This document shows, piece by piece, positions 34,738 through 43,042 of a stretch of DNA of 64,000 nt; position 1 is the stretch's first letter; the number at the start of each line of letters is the position of its first letter. The translations under genes and the position numbers were made by a program. The notes beneath the pieces were generated by a model. That model worked only from the letters and a program-made list of their open reading frames with translations. It made no database searches and was not told where the DNA came from. Source of the stretch: an uncultured Bacilli bacterium (GTDB taxonomy: Bacteria; Bacillota_I; Bacilli_A; RF39; UBA660); contig CAKPJN010000001.1 of NCBI GenBank assembly GCA_934162665.1, positions 145,330 through 209,329 of the forward strand, read 5' to 3'.

Positions 34738-35694
34738 ATGAAAATAACTAATAATACAAATCCAGAAGAAGTAAAAGTTGTAATGAAAAATGCATTAAAT
34801 GATATGTGTAGTACAGAAAGTAGTTTTGAAAAAAGTACAACTGGTGAAGAGATAAGAAAAATAATGCGACTTAAAACCTCTAGTGTTGCATTTAATGAAC
34901 AAGATTTTATAAAATTACTTTTATCTAAATTATTAAAAAATGGAATATCAAAAATAGATACGATGAAATTAAAATATTTGTTAGCTGATTATTATTCAAA
35001 GGAAGAATATGCATTCTTATTTGAAGATTTAGCATTAAAAGAACAAATTGAAGGAAATTATGTAGAATTCGATGATGCTTTAGTGTTTGCACATTTTGTT
35101 GGATTGTTAAGTAATCCTATACAAGGTACAAATATGTGTATGATATGGTCATCTCTTGAAGATGTTTCATCTAATTATTCAACAGAATATAACTTAAAAA
35201 TGGATGAATTAGCTCATAATCTATCAAGTAGACTTAATATAAAGAATAATTCAATAAATCAAATTCAAGATAGTCGAGAAGCAGTATCTAAACAAGATGA
35301 AATTGAAAAAGAACTATATGAAGTTAGAGTATTTAATGAAGATGATAGAAAAAATAATGAATCTTGTAAATTAGAACAACATAAAGCTTTACTATATATA
35401 GATGATGTATCTGAAAAATATTCAAATGATATGGAAAATAATGTTTATTATGAATGCATATGTTTAGAATGTGGTAAACATAAAGATTATAAAATGTCTT
35501 TATCCGATAGAAGGCATATAATAAAAACTAATTTATCGCCTATGGAAACTTTCATGTCATTTTATGAAGTAAGAAAAAGATATTTAGAATTAATAAAACA
35601 AAATTGTACAGTAGAAGAAATAATTGATAATTTGAATTCTTTTTATAAAAAGAATCAAGAACAAGGACCGGTATTAACAAAAAAGAAAAACTAA
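34738..35694 (+). CDS. Unknown cargo protein with zinc-ribbon-like motif and VLTKK end
   Basis: 318 aa, unrecognised. N-terminal 200 residues are helical (EEIRKIMRLKTSSVAFNEQDFIKLLLSKLL). Near 235-255 is CICLECGKHKDYK, half of a zinc ribbon. It ends GPVLTKKKN, matching the previous protein's VLTKKRK tail. Co-directional and nine bases from that gene, so the two form one unit that is a good candidate for the element's accessory function. Confidence 0.7.
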   Translation: MKITNNTNPEEVKVVMKNALNDMCSTESSFEKSTTGEEIRKIMRLKTSSVAFNEQDFIKLLLSKLLKNGISKIDTMKLKYLLADYYSKEEYAFLFEDLALKEQIEGNYVEFDDALVFAHFVGLLSNPIQGTNMCMIWSSLEDVSSNYSTEYNLKMDELAHNLSSRLNIKNNSINQIQDSREAVSKQDEIEKELYEVRVFNEDDRKNNESCKLEQHKALLYIDDVSEKYSNDMENNVYYECICLECGKHKDYKMSLSDRRHIIKTNLSPMETFMSFYEVRKRYLELIKQNCTVEEIIDNLNSFYKKNQEQGPVLTKKKN

Positions 35695-35734
35695 TTCTAG
35701 TTTAAGACTTCCATTAATTTTAAATTTTAGAGGG

Positions 35735-35790
35735 TTTGGGTTTTTCCCATATTGAATTTGTCGGGAGGACAAATTCAGGGCTGGCTAAGA
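35735..35790. other. Structured non-coding segment, candidate oriT or RNA
   Basis: TGGG-ttttt-CCCA hairpin, then a perfect 9-base stem GAATTTGTC-ggga g-GACAAATTC (35754-35776), then GGGCTGGCTAAGAC. No coding potential. It lies after the cargo pair and before a bidirectional terminator. The element has no relaxase, so a mobilization origin used in trans is one explanation; a small RNA or packaging site are others. Confidence 0.4.
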
Positions 35791-35805
35791 CAATAATTTT
35801 AATAA

Positions 35806-35845
35806 AATAAGCATTAGTTTTTTTCACTAATGCTTATTATTTTTT
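35806..35845. terminator. Bidirectional terminator
   Basis: Perfect 13-base arms AATAAGCATTAGT and ACTAATGCTTATT (35806-35818, 35826-35838) followed by a T run; the minus-strand gene ends inside the right arm. Confidence 0.85.
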
Positions 35846-36147
35846 TCAAAAATTAATGGGTTATCATTCTTAATTTTTAAATTATATTTTATTAAAAGTA
35901 TTTCTTTGATTTTTGGTATCATAACATCTATTGATTCTTGATAACAACACAGCATATCAAATGTAGAATTAATATGATTATATAGAGGAGAATCACATAA
36001 ACAATCTTTATAGAAACAATCTTTCAAATAAAATGCAACTGCTTCTGGAATGATAAAACTTACCATATATTTTTTAAAATTATTATCTATTGGAACAATT
36101 CTATTAAAGAATTCTTCATCTGATACATCTTTACCGTTTAGAATCAT
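35827..36147 (-). CDS. Unknown small element protein
   Basis: 106 aa, unrecognised. Contains AVAFYLKDCFYKDCLCDSPLYNHI near 33-56 with three cysteines, and a helical C-terminus. Its start overlaps the stop of the upstream gene by four bases (ATGA-type), so the pair is coupled. Its stop TAG lies in the terminator stem. Confidence 0.6.
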   Translation of the reverse strand: MILNGKDVSDEEFFNRIVPIDNNFKKYMVSFIIPEAVAFYLKDCFYKDCLCDSPLYNHINSTFDMLCCYQESIDVMIPKIKEILLIKYNLKIKNDNPLIFEKNNKH

Positions 36148-36497
36148 ATATAAATATCTTCTTTCAAAATAACTTCATCAACAACATTTTTATAATTATT
36201 TATAAGTTTGATCCATTCCATTTGATTATTCATTCTATTTTTTTCAGATAGTTTTTTATCTTTTTTCTTGTAGTTATTCATCATAGTTTCAAATTTTATA
36301 TTACATTCATTACTTACCGAAGAAAGATAGTCAGTAAGTTGATTATTCATTAGTAGGTTTCTATATAATTGTTTTTTATGTTTTTTTATATAATTTAGCT
36401 TTAATAATCCATATCTGTTGATACTATTTGTGGTAGATGTAGCAATACATAATTTAGGTATTAAATAATCGCCATTTTTAATATAATTAATTTTCAT
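36144..36497 (-). CDS. Unknown small element protein, first of a pair
   Basis: 117 aa, unrecognised; basic and helical with many Asn/Lys (LNYIKKHKKQLYRNLLMNNQLTDYL near 32-56). AAAGGAA lies before ATG. It starts 30 bases from the attR-side arm repeats, so its promoter overlaps them, which could tie expression to integrase binding. Confidence 0.6.
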   Translation of the reverse strand: MKINYIKNGDYLIPKLCIATSTTNSINRYGLLKLNYIKKHKKQLYRNLLMNNQLTDYLSSVSNECNIKFETMMNNYKKKDKKLSEKNRMNNQMEWIKLINNYKNVVDEVILKEDIYI

Positions 36498-36526
36498 ACT
36501 TTTTCCTTTCTTTAAAATAGTAATTT

Positions 36527-36548
36527 TAGGTACCCATTTAGGTACTAA
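36527..36548 (+). repeat. Integrase arm-type sites near attR
   Basis: TAGGTACCCA at 36527 and TAGGTACTAA (8 of 10) at 36539, again 12 bases apart and in the same orientation as the pair near attL. Confidence 0.65.
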
Positions 36549-36662
36549 ATTATTAAAATAGACTAATTATTATTAGATTTATTTACTTATTAATAAATGA
36601 TTTTTGCTTTAAAATAAAGGATTTAATCAAATATGATTTAAAAATATACTAATTAAATTTTG

Positions 36663-36708
36663 CCCCCCGAAGGAAATGGTATAGGTTCGATTCCTATTTT
36701 GAACACCA
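36663..36708 (+). pseudogene. 3' half of the split tRNA-Arg-type gene (attR)
   Basis: CCCCCC GAA, stem GGAAA, variable TGGT, T arm ATAGG TTCGATT CCTAT, acceptor TTTGAAC, A73, CCA. Acceptor pairs perfectly with GTTCAAA at 30610, and GGAAA with TTTCC at 30636. The likely original loop is CTCCGAA (anticodon CCG), but the junction bases now read CCCCGAA or CCCTGAA, so the anticodon is uncertain. Confidence 0.75.
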
Positions 36709-36806
36709 GATTTAAGAATAACTCGAATTAGTCGAGTAATCATTGCTTTAATTGATAAAATTTATAAAGTAGTTTATTATATGTAGCGAATGAAAGGCGT
36801 GATATT

Positions 36807-37187
36807 ATAATAAGATTAGAAAATCCTAGTATTATTTTATTACCAATATATGCTACAGAATGTGAACAAGTATCTAGTTTTGCCTCTATTTATGTACTTT
36901 ATAGAAACGTTAATAATCCTAATAAAATTGAAATTGGAATACCTGATATGGTTCAATATTCTGGTTTAGCTAATATGGATGGGTATGAAGAAGCTACAGA
37001 AAGAGCATATTTTTATTGTGGTGGATCTCAATTGATGAGAGCTGCTAATGCTGTTTTGAGTAGACCAGTATATGAAATTATTCCATCTGATGATAGATGC
37101 GTTTTAGGTTATAAAATAATTAATGATTGTGATATTCCTTTAGAAGAAGTACTTGGTGATAATAAGAAACATCAAAAAACAAAATAA
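36807..37187 (+). CDS. Unknown small protein, probable ATA start
   Basis: 126 aa if it starts at ATA 36807, three bases after GGCGTGAT; the first ATG (36948) is deep in the frame and has no ribosome-binding site. The upstream part is a good protein (IIRLENPSIILLPIYATECEQVSSFASIYVLYRN). The rest includes GYEEATERAYFYCGGSQLMRAANAVLS and ends basic. Family not recognised. It is the first host gene right of the integrase element and overlaps no other gene. Confidence 0.6.
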   Translation: MIRLENPSIILLPIYATECEQVSSFASIYVLYRNVNNPNKIEIGIPDMVQYSGLANMDGYEEATERAYFYCGGSQLMRAANAVLSRPVYEIIPSDDRCVLGYKIINDCDIPLEEVLGDNKKHQKTK

Positions 37188-37188
37188 A

Positions 37189-37899
37189 TCATGGTTTAAT
37201 ATTTACAATAAAGCCATCAGTATAATCTTTTAAAGCAGCTCTTTCTTTATCATCTTTTATAGTCCATGCAATTATTTGCATGCCTTTTTTTCTTTGTTTA
37301 ATTACAAAGTTTTTTTTAATTATATTTTTATTTACTGCTAGAAAGTTTGGAGCAGTATAGGATAGATTTATTTTTTTGATTTTTAGTAAACTAATTGATT
37401 TATTTTTATATATTATGGGGAGTAATATTCCTCTTATATAATCTGGTCTATTTACTTTGAACCAATGTATTATATTTGGATAAAATGATTTTATAATAAA
37501 CTTTCCTTGATAATTATCTAATTTATTACTTAAAATGTTACACATATCTTTAACTCTATCATCATTTTTGATTTCTATATCTAAAAGAACTTTTCCGTTA
37601 ACTAAATTTAGTACTTCATCTAATGTAGGTATAGAGTAGGTAGAATTTATAAGACTATATTTTAATAATTCTTTATAAGTTAGATCTTTTATTTTTTTGT
37701 TTACTCTTGTCATTCTAAATAAGTTATTGTCATGAAATACTACAATCGTATTATCTTTTAAAAGATGAATGTCTAGCTCTATCGGGAAATTTTTATTTAA
37801 AGCTAATTCAAATGCTTTTATGGAATTTTCAGGTACTTTTTTATTATCATGAATGCCTCTATGGACTATAATTATTTCTTTTAAATAATTTTTATTCAT
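37189..37899 (-). CDS. Glycerophosphodiester phosphodiesterase
   Basis: 236 aa. TIM-barrel GDPD: VHRGIHDNKKVPENSIKAFELAL near 12-34, ELDIHLLKDNTIVVFHDNNLFRMT near 41-64 (metal E-D and catalytic H), and LLDIEIK near 104-110 for the third acid. No signal peptide, so cytosolic. Hydrolyses deacylated phospholipids to glycerol-3-phosphate. Convergent with the preceding small gene with one base between stops. Confidence 0.92.
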   Translation of the reverse strand: MNKNYLKEIIIVHRGIHDNKKVPENSIKAFELALNKNFPIELDIHLLKDNTIVVFHDNNLFRMTRVNKKIKDLTYKELLKYSLINSTYSIPTLDEVLNLVNGKVLLDIEIKNDDRVKDMCNILSNKLDNYQGKFIIKSFYPNIIHWFKVNRPDYIRGILLPIIYKNKSISLLKIKKINLSYTAPNFLAVNKNIIKKNFVIKQRKKGMQIIAWTIKDDKERAALKDYTDGFIVNIKP

Positions 37900-37982
37900 T
37901 TAAACACCTCTTTTAGATTAATTTTGTTTGTAAAAATTTATCTTTTGATATATAATATTACCTAAATTTAGGGGTGAGTTAT

Positions 37983-38867
37983 ATGGAACTTATTATTGTA
38001 TTATTATATTGTTGTTTTGCATTTATACTATTCTTTATCTTTAATTTATCTTATAAAGAAGACAATAATTATCCAATATTTAAAATTTTATTTCCGGTTA
38101 TATATATTATTATATTAGCGTCAATATTTACTGATATAGGTTTTAAACAATTTAATGATTACATATTCTTAATTATTGTTTTTGAATTTATAATTAGAAT
38201 ATATTATATGAATTATATTTTAAAACAAGATTTATTTTTAGATAATAAATATAATTTTAAGATGTATTTTATTTCTATTTGTATTAGCTATATTATTAAT
38301 ATTTATTTTATTAATAAAGTAGATAATGTTTTTTTAACACCTAGTGAGTTTAGAATAGTTTTATGGTTATTTATATTTTCTTTTGGTTATAAATTTTTGA
38401 GGGAGTATTTTTCTAATAGTTTTTCAAAAAAAATAGATGATGATAATAATCAAAAGAATGAGTATTTTATTATATCTTATGCAAAACTTAAGAATAAGTA
38501 TAGAAATACAGTTTCTAGTAAGGATAAAAAAGTAGTAGATATTGTTTATGCCATTATGGTTTATGAAAACTTTAAAAGACCACCTTTTCTTAGAAAATTA
38601 GATTTATTTAAGAGTAAGTTTACTAATGAATTATCAAAACAAGGAATTATGCAAGTAGACTCTAAAAATTATTTAACTGATATTGATAGTATCTTGTTGG
38701 TAACTAAAAATATAGAAAAGATAGCAACTAAGTTAAATTCTAATACAAAAACTAGTAAGAGTAATTTTGTAAGTAATGTTTTATCTTCTTATTATAAGAA
38801 AGATTCCTGCTACAAAGATGTATTATTTATATATGATAGTATAGTTGAATTTAATAGATATGATTAA
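37983..38867 (+). CDS. Multi-pass membrane protein of unknown function
   Basis: 294 aa. Five hydrophobic segments in residues 1-155 (for example MELIIVLLYCCFAFILFFIF, VIYIIILASIF, DYIFLIIVFEFIIRI, FISICISYIINIYFI), then a Lys-rich cytosolic part of about 140 aa. No family recognised. ATG at 37983 follows GGGGTGAG; the frame opens nine bases earlier at GTG. Confidence 0.75.
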   Translation: MELIIVLLYCCFAFILFFIFNLSYKEDNNYPIFKILFPVIYIIILASIFTDIGFKQFNDYIFLIIVFEFIIRIYYMNYILKQDLFLDNKYNFKMYFISICISYIINIYFINKVDNVFLTPSEFRIVLWLFIFSFGYKFLREYFSNSFSKKIDDDNNQKNEYFIISYAKLKNKYRNTVSSKDKKVVDIVYAIMVYENFKRPPFLRKLDLFKSKFTNELSKQGIMQVDSKNYLTDIDSILLVTKNIEKIATKLNSNTKTSKSNFVSNVLSSYYKKDSCYKDVLFIYDSIVEFNRYD

Positions 38868-38919
38868 TTTTAAGTATTAAAACGCATCTTTTAAATATAA
38901 TTTAGAAGGAGGCGTTTTT

Positions 38920-39537
38920 TTGTATACATTAAAAAAATTAAACTATTTATTTCAAGATTTGGAACCTTATATTGATACTCATACTATGGGACTTCATTAT
39001 AATAAACATTTTAGGGGATATTTAAATAAACTTAATTTGTTACTTGTAAAAAATAAGTTTAAGTTTCAGTATCCACTTTCTGAGTTGTATTTTTATTTAA
39101 ATTCTTTTTCCTATGATGATCGGGAAGCTATTGTTTTTAATTTGGGAGGAGTCTTAAATCATGAGCTTTATTTTGATTCTTTAGCTTCTAAAGTGGTTTT
39201 ACCAGCTGGTGATTTAGAAAAACAAATTGTTAAACAGTTTGGAAGTTATGAAACATTTGTAGAAAAATTTAAAGATGTTTCTAAATCATTGAAAGAATCC
39301 GGATATACTTTTTTAGAGATTTCTTTAAATGGAGATCTTATAATTAATAATAGAAGTAATCAAGATAGTCCATTATTTCATGGAAATATACCGCTTTTTT
39401 GTATTGATTTGTGGGAACATGCTTATTATATAAATTATGAAAATAATAGAGATGTTTACTTAGATAATATTTTTAATGTTGTGTCTTTTTCTTACGCAAA
39501 TAAATTGTATGAAAATTTTCATAAAAATTATCTTTAA
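38920..39537 (+). CDS. Iron/manganese superoxide dismutase
   Basis: 205 aa, TTG start eight bases after GGAGG. Metal ligands are all present: His26 (GLHYNKH), His81 (NHELYF), Asp163 and His167 (DLWEHAYY). Length and order are normal for the family, although identity to typical SODs looks low. Detoxifies superoxide in the cytosol. Fe or Mn choice cannot be read off. Confidence 0.88.
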   Translation: MYTLKKLNYLFQDLEPYIDTHTMGLHYNKHFRGYLNKLNLLLVKNKFKFQYPLSELYFYLNSFSYDDREAIVFNLGGVLNHELYFDSLASKVVLPAGDLEKQIVKQFGSYETFVEKFKDVSKSLKESGYTFLEISLNGDLIINNRSNQDSPLFHGNIPLFCIDLWEHAYYINYENNRDVYLDNIFNVVSFSYANKLYENFHKNYL

Positions 39538-39584
39538 TTTATGTTTATATTTATGATATTATTTATATAGGGTAGGTAGATTTT

Positions 39585-40490
39585 ATGAAAAAGAAAAATA
39601 TTTATCGTGGAATAATTTCTTTAATACTTCTTTTAGGATGCTTTTTATATACATATTATTTAGATTCTTCAAATAATATAGAAAATGATAATATTTCAAA
39701 AAGAGTAATTAATGAGGATAGTTCTAGTGGATATTTAAAAGTATATTATTTGGATGTTGGACAGGCTGATTCTATATTAATTGATTGTAATCAAAAGTAT
39801 ATGCTTATTGATGCAGGTAATAATGAAGATGGAAAATTATTAGTTGATTATTTTAATAGTTTGGGTATTAAAAAATTTGATTATGTAATTGCCTCTCATC
39901 CTCATGAAGATCATATTGGTGGAATGGATGATATTATTAATAATTTTTCTATTGATAATTTTTATATGCCTGATGTTATTACTACTACTAAAACATATGA
40001 AGATTTATTAGATGCTCTTGAAAATGTGCAACTTAGTGTTTATACGCCTAATGCGAAAGATACCTTTTTGTTAGATAATAGTAGTGTGCAGATATTATAT
40101 GTTGGTAACGATGAGGGCAATTTAAATGATGCATCTATAGTATTAAAACTAACATTTGGAAAAGAAAAATTTTTATTTATGGGTGATGCTTCAGAAAAAG
40201 TAGAAAAAGAAATACTTAATAAAGATTTAGAAAGTGATGTATTAAAAGTTGGACATCATGGATCACAATATTCTACAAGTTTGAAATTTTTAGAGAAGGT
40301 ATCACCTAAATACGCAATTATTTCAGTTGGTAAAGATAATAGTTATAACCATCCACATGACATAGTTCTTAATAGGCTTAGTAAGATTGGTTCTAGGGTT
40401 TATAGAACTGATATAGATGGAACTATTTTAATTACTAGTGATGGAAATAGTTTGAATTTTTCAAATATTTTAACTAATACAGATGGGTAG
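39585..40490 (+). CDS. Standalone ComEC-like metallo-hydrolase
   Basis: 301 aa. One N-terminal membrane helix (about 7-24), then a metallo-beta-lactamase domain with LDVGQADSILID near 58-69, DAGNNEDG near 77, SHPHEDHIGGMDD near 105-117, FMGDA near 199, and KVGHHGS near 222-228. It resembles the C-terminal domain of ComEC without the channel, facing outside the membrane. The DUF3006 partner follows with no gap. Confidence 0.88.
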   Translation: MKKKNIYRGIISLILLLGCFLYTYYLDSSNNIENDNISKRVINEDSSSGYLKVYYLDVGQADSILIDCNQKYMLIDAGNNEDGKLLVDYFNSLGIKKFDYVIASHPHEDHIGGMDDIINNFSIDNFYMPDVITTTKTYEDLLDALENVQLSVYTPNAKDTFLLDNSSVQILYVGNDEGNLNDASIVLKLTFGKEKFLFMGDASEKVEKEILNKDLESDVLKVGHHGSQYSTSLKFLEKVSPKYAIISVGKDNSYNHPHDIVLNRLSKIGSRVYRTDIDGTILITSDGNSLNFSNILTNTDG

Positions 40491-40499
40491 GTGATTTTC

Positions 40500-40721
40500 T
40501 TGTTTTCAGTTGATCAAATAATAGATGATATAGTGATTCTTGAGGATATTAATACAAAAGAAAAAAGAGAAGTAGATATTGATATACTTCCCGATAATAT
40601 TAAAGAAGGTAGTATTTTAAAATATGAAAATAATTTATATTATATTGATTTAGATGTAGAACAAAGACGGAGGTCTGAATTTAGGGAGAGGTTGGAAAGA
40701 TTAAAAAATAATAATTGGTAG
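40500..40721 (+). CDS. DUF3006 protein
   Basis: 73 aa, TTG start after TAGGTGAT. Small beta domain (VDQIIDDIVILEDINTKEKREVDIDILPDNIKEGSIL) with a basic helical tail. DUF3006 genes usually accompany ComEC-like hydrolases, as here. Role unknown. Confidence 0.8.
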   Translation: MFSVDQIIDDIVILEDINTKEKREVDIDILPDNIKEGSILKYENNLYYIDLDVEQRRRSEFRERLERLKNNNW

Positions 40722-40739
40722 TTTATGAAAGGATATTGA

Positions 40740-41384
40740 TTGAGAACTATTAATTTACCTGATTACAATAAAAAAGAAGAATTTATTAATTCTTTTAGTC
40801 ATGGACTTGGTGCAGTATTTAGTGTTTTTGGACTTGTTCTTTTATTTTTGAAAGCTAAATATGTTAGTTTTGTTGCGGCTATTGGTAGTTTTATTTATGG
40901 AGTTAGTTTAATATTACTTTATACTAATTCGTGTATTTATCATGCACTTATTTTACCTAATAAAAAGTGGGTATTTAGAATAATTGATCATTGTAGTGTA
41001 TTTTTATTAGAAGCTGGTACTTATACACCGATTATATTACTTTCTTTTGATAAAACGTTTTCTTTGATTTTACTTTTGATAGTATGGGGTATTTTTATTG
41101 GTGCTAGTATTCTTAATATAATAGATGTAGATAAATATGATAGTATTTGTGTTTTTTTAAATTTAGTTATGGGGTGGGGTGTTTTAGTACTTTGCCCTAT
41201 TCTTATTAATTTTTGTGGAATACTAGGGATATTTCTTTTGATATTTGGAGGAGTTATGTATTCAGTTGGGTCTATATTATATAAAATAGGTTCAAAAAGA
41301 AGATATTTTCATTCGATTTTTCATTTTTTTGTATTACTTGGAAGTGTTATGCATTTTATAATGATATATTATTGTTTTTTATAG
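40740..41384 (+). CDS. Hemolysin III family membrane protein (PAQR fold)
   Basis: 214 aa, TTG start after GAAAGGA. Seven hydrophobic helices with the family marks EFINSFSHGLGAVFSVFG near 14-31, SCIYHAL near 64-70, DHCSVFLLEAGTYTPIILL near 83-101, and a C-terminal SIFHFFVLLGSVMHF near 193-207 that supplies the other metal histidines. YqfA/HlyIII role in membrane homeostasis is the usual reading. Confidence 0.92.
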   Translation: MRTINLPDYNKKEEFINSFSHGLGAVFSVFGLVLLFLKAKYVSFVAAIGSFIYGVSLILLYTNSCIYHALILPNKKWVFRIIDHCSVFLLEAGTYTPIILLSFDKTFSLILLLIVWGIFIGASILNIIDVDKYDSICVFLNLVMGWGVLVLCPILINFCGILGIFLLIFGGVMYSVGSILYKIGSKRRYFHSIFHFFVLLGSVMHFIMIYYCFL

Positions 41385-41396
41385 GAAGTGTTAATT

Positions 41397-41990
41397 ATGA
41401 GCCATAATAAATATAGGTTACCGTTTTCTAAAACTTGGTATGTTGAGTTTGGTGGAATAACTAAAAAAGATTCTCATTCTTATGATATTATTAATCAACG
41501 ATATGCATATGACTTTGAAATAAGAAATGACAATTTACCATATCATGATGATTATAAAGAGTGCGATAATTATTATAGTTACTTGGAAGACATTATTGCT
41601 CCTTGTGATGGATTTGTGGTTGATGTAGTTGATTTATATGATGATATTAAAATATTGAATAATAGGCCAGTTGTTTGTGATTGTGAGAGTCCATATGGAA
41701 ATTATATTATAATTAAACATAAATATAATGAGTATAGTGTTATTTGTCATGTAAAAAGGGGAAGCTTTTTAGTAAAGATTGGGGATATGGTAAAGACTGG
41801 GGATGTTTTAGGAAAAGTTGGTAATAGCGGAAATACGATGGGTCCACATATTCATTTTCAGGTTCAAAATGGATTAACTTTTGATAGTACTGGTATTAAG
41901 ATTACTTTTAAAAATGTTTGTTTTAAAGAAAAAAATAAGTATAAAAGAGTAAAATATATTCATAAAAATATGTATGTTAAAAATGATTAA
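41397..41990 (+). CDS. M23-family metallopeptidase, no signal peptide
   Basis: 197 aa. LytM-type domain: YAYDFEI near 30, APCDGFV near 62, YGNYIIIKH near 96, and GKVGNSGNTMGPHIHFQVQNG near 140-160 with the HxH zinc ligands. The first ligand position reads Y-A-Y-D, the variant seen in cytosolic-looking M23 proteins. It may act after release or on internal substrates. ATG 41397 has GGAAGTG upstream. Confidence 0.85.
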   Translation: MSHNKYRLPFSKTWYVEFGGITKKDSHSYDIINQRYAYDFEIRNDNLPYHDDYKECDNYYSYLEDIIAPCDGFVVDVVDLYDDIKILNNRPVVCDCESPYGNYIIIKHKYNEYSVICHVKRGSFLVKIGDMVKTGDVLGKVGNSGNTMGPHIHFQVQNGLTFDSTGIKITFKNVCFKEKNKYKRVKYIHKNMYVKND

Positions 41991-42079
41991 TAGATTCAAT
42001 AAAGGAAAATAATTTTTCTTTTGAGTATTTAAAAAGATTATAACCTATGTTATACTATATAGTAGGATAGGTGATTTGT

Positions 42080-42523
42080 TTGAAAACTATTTATGATGTT
42101 GCTTCTTTTAAGAAGGCTTTTACCTTTTTTATAATTCCACTTTTAGTAATACTTGTTACTTTTCTAGTAGGACTTACTATTTATTCAATAAAAAGTAAAA
42201 AGAAAGATACTAGATATAATTATAATATGAATTTTTATAGCTTATTACTTGGCGTTATCGTATGTAGTTTTTTGACTGCTTTTGCGACTGGGTTTTCAAT
42301 TAATTTTATAGAAATTATAAAGAGTAGTAATTCTATTGATGAGTTTAAATTATTATATTATTTAAGTTTTTTATTTCCGTTATTTCCACTTATATTTTTA
42401 ATAATATTTATGGTTTTATTTTATAAAAATTATAAAAAGAAGAAACATAAATATAGAACTGATGATGTTTTACAACTCTATGATACAAAGAATAAAAAGA
42501 AAGATGATATTGAGGTTATATAG
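42080..42523 (+). CDS. Unknown three-helix membrane protein
   Basis: 147 aa from a TTG after AGGTGATT. Hydrophobic segments near 14-36, 52-75 and 98-120, with a Lys-rich tail (KNYKKKKHKYRTDD). No family recognised. One base separates it from the next gene, so they are one unit. A TATACTATATAG stretch upstream may hold the promoter. Confidence 0.65.
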   Translation: MKTIYDVASFKKAFTFFIIPLLVILVTFLVGLTIYSIKSKKKDTRYNYNMNFYSLLLGVIVCSFLTAFATGFSINFIEIIKSSNSIDEFKLLYYLSFLFPLFPLIFLIIFMVLFYKNYKKKKHKYRTDDVLQLYDTKNKKKDDIEVI

Positions 42524-43042
42524 ATGAGTCAAAAACGAGAAAAAAGTACAGTTTTAGTATTATTCACTATATTTATATTATTTGTTTTTATTATATTACC
42601 GCCTATTTTTAGAGGACTTTTTCCTAAAACAGTTTCTGATAAAAAGGATGATATTACTGAAGTGATTAAAATTCTTTATTGCAAAGTTGATGATTATAAA
42701 GAAGGGTATAATATTAGTATTAATGCAAGATATATAGATGGTGAAATAAAAAAGAATATTATTACATATAAACCACTTACTGTAAGTGATAATGGTAATA
42801 ATGATTCTTTAGATAATAATGATAATTTTATATCAATTAATAAGCAGTTTGAGTTGTTTAATTCATTAGACTCTATTGATATTAAAAATAATAGTGATGG
42901 AAGTGTTGTTGTTAGTATTGATCAAGATGTTATTGATGGTAATGATGATAATTTAGATTTGGCTAATTATTTTATGAGTTTTGAAAAACAAAAACAATTT
43001 TTTACAAACCAAGGATATGAATGTAGCTCTGTTAGTAGTTAG
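42524..43042 (+). CDS. Unknown membrane-anchored extracellular protein
   Basis: 172 aa. One N-terminal helix (about 8-28), then a soluble part with an Asp/Asn-rich linker. It starts right after the previous stop and convergently overlaps the GerC-like gene by 11 bases. The pairing with the preceding membrane protein suggests joint function, not identified. Confidence 0.65.
   Translation: MSQKREKSTVLVLFTIFILFVFIILPPIFRGLFPKTVSDKKDDITEVIKILYCKVDDYKEGYNISINARYIDGEIKKNIITYKPLTVSDNGNNDSLDNNDNFISINKQFELFNSLDSIDIKNNSDGSVVVSIDQDVIDGNDDNLDLANYFMSFEKQKQFFTNQGYECSSVSS

Larger units (their letters stand above)
30641..36671. mobile_element. 6-kb tyrosine-integrase element inside a tRNA gene
   Basis: Bounded by the two tRNA halves, with a C-rich core (CCCCC then GAA) at both ends. 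Contents: tyrosine integrase, RepA-like ATPase and DUF3173 protein on the minus strand; XRE repressor and two unknown genes on the plus strand; a structured segment; two unknown genes on the minus strand. Twelve-base arm-type repeats sit inside each end. No relaxase, capsid or terminase is present, so it is a satellite or integrative element that needs a helper for transfer. Confidence 0.8.

Noticed and set aside
30641..36671. Calling the integrase element a prophage
   Set aside because: No capsid, portal, terminase, tail or lysis genes; six kilobases with replication and integration genes only.
36661..36710. An intact tRNA with a T arm just before the CCA
   Set aside because: There is no 5' half upstream; the partner half is at 30610.
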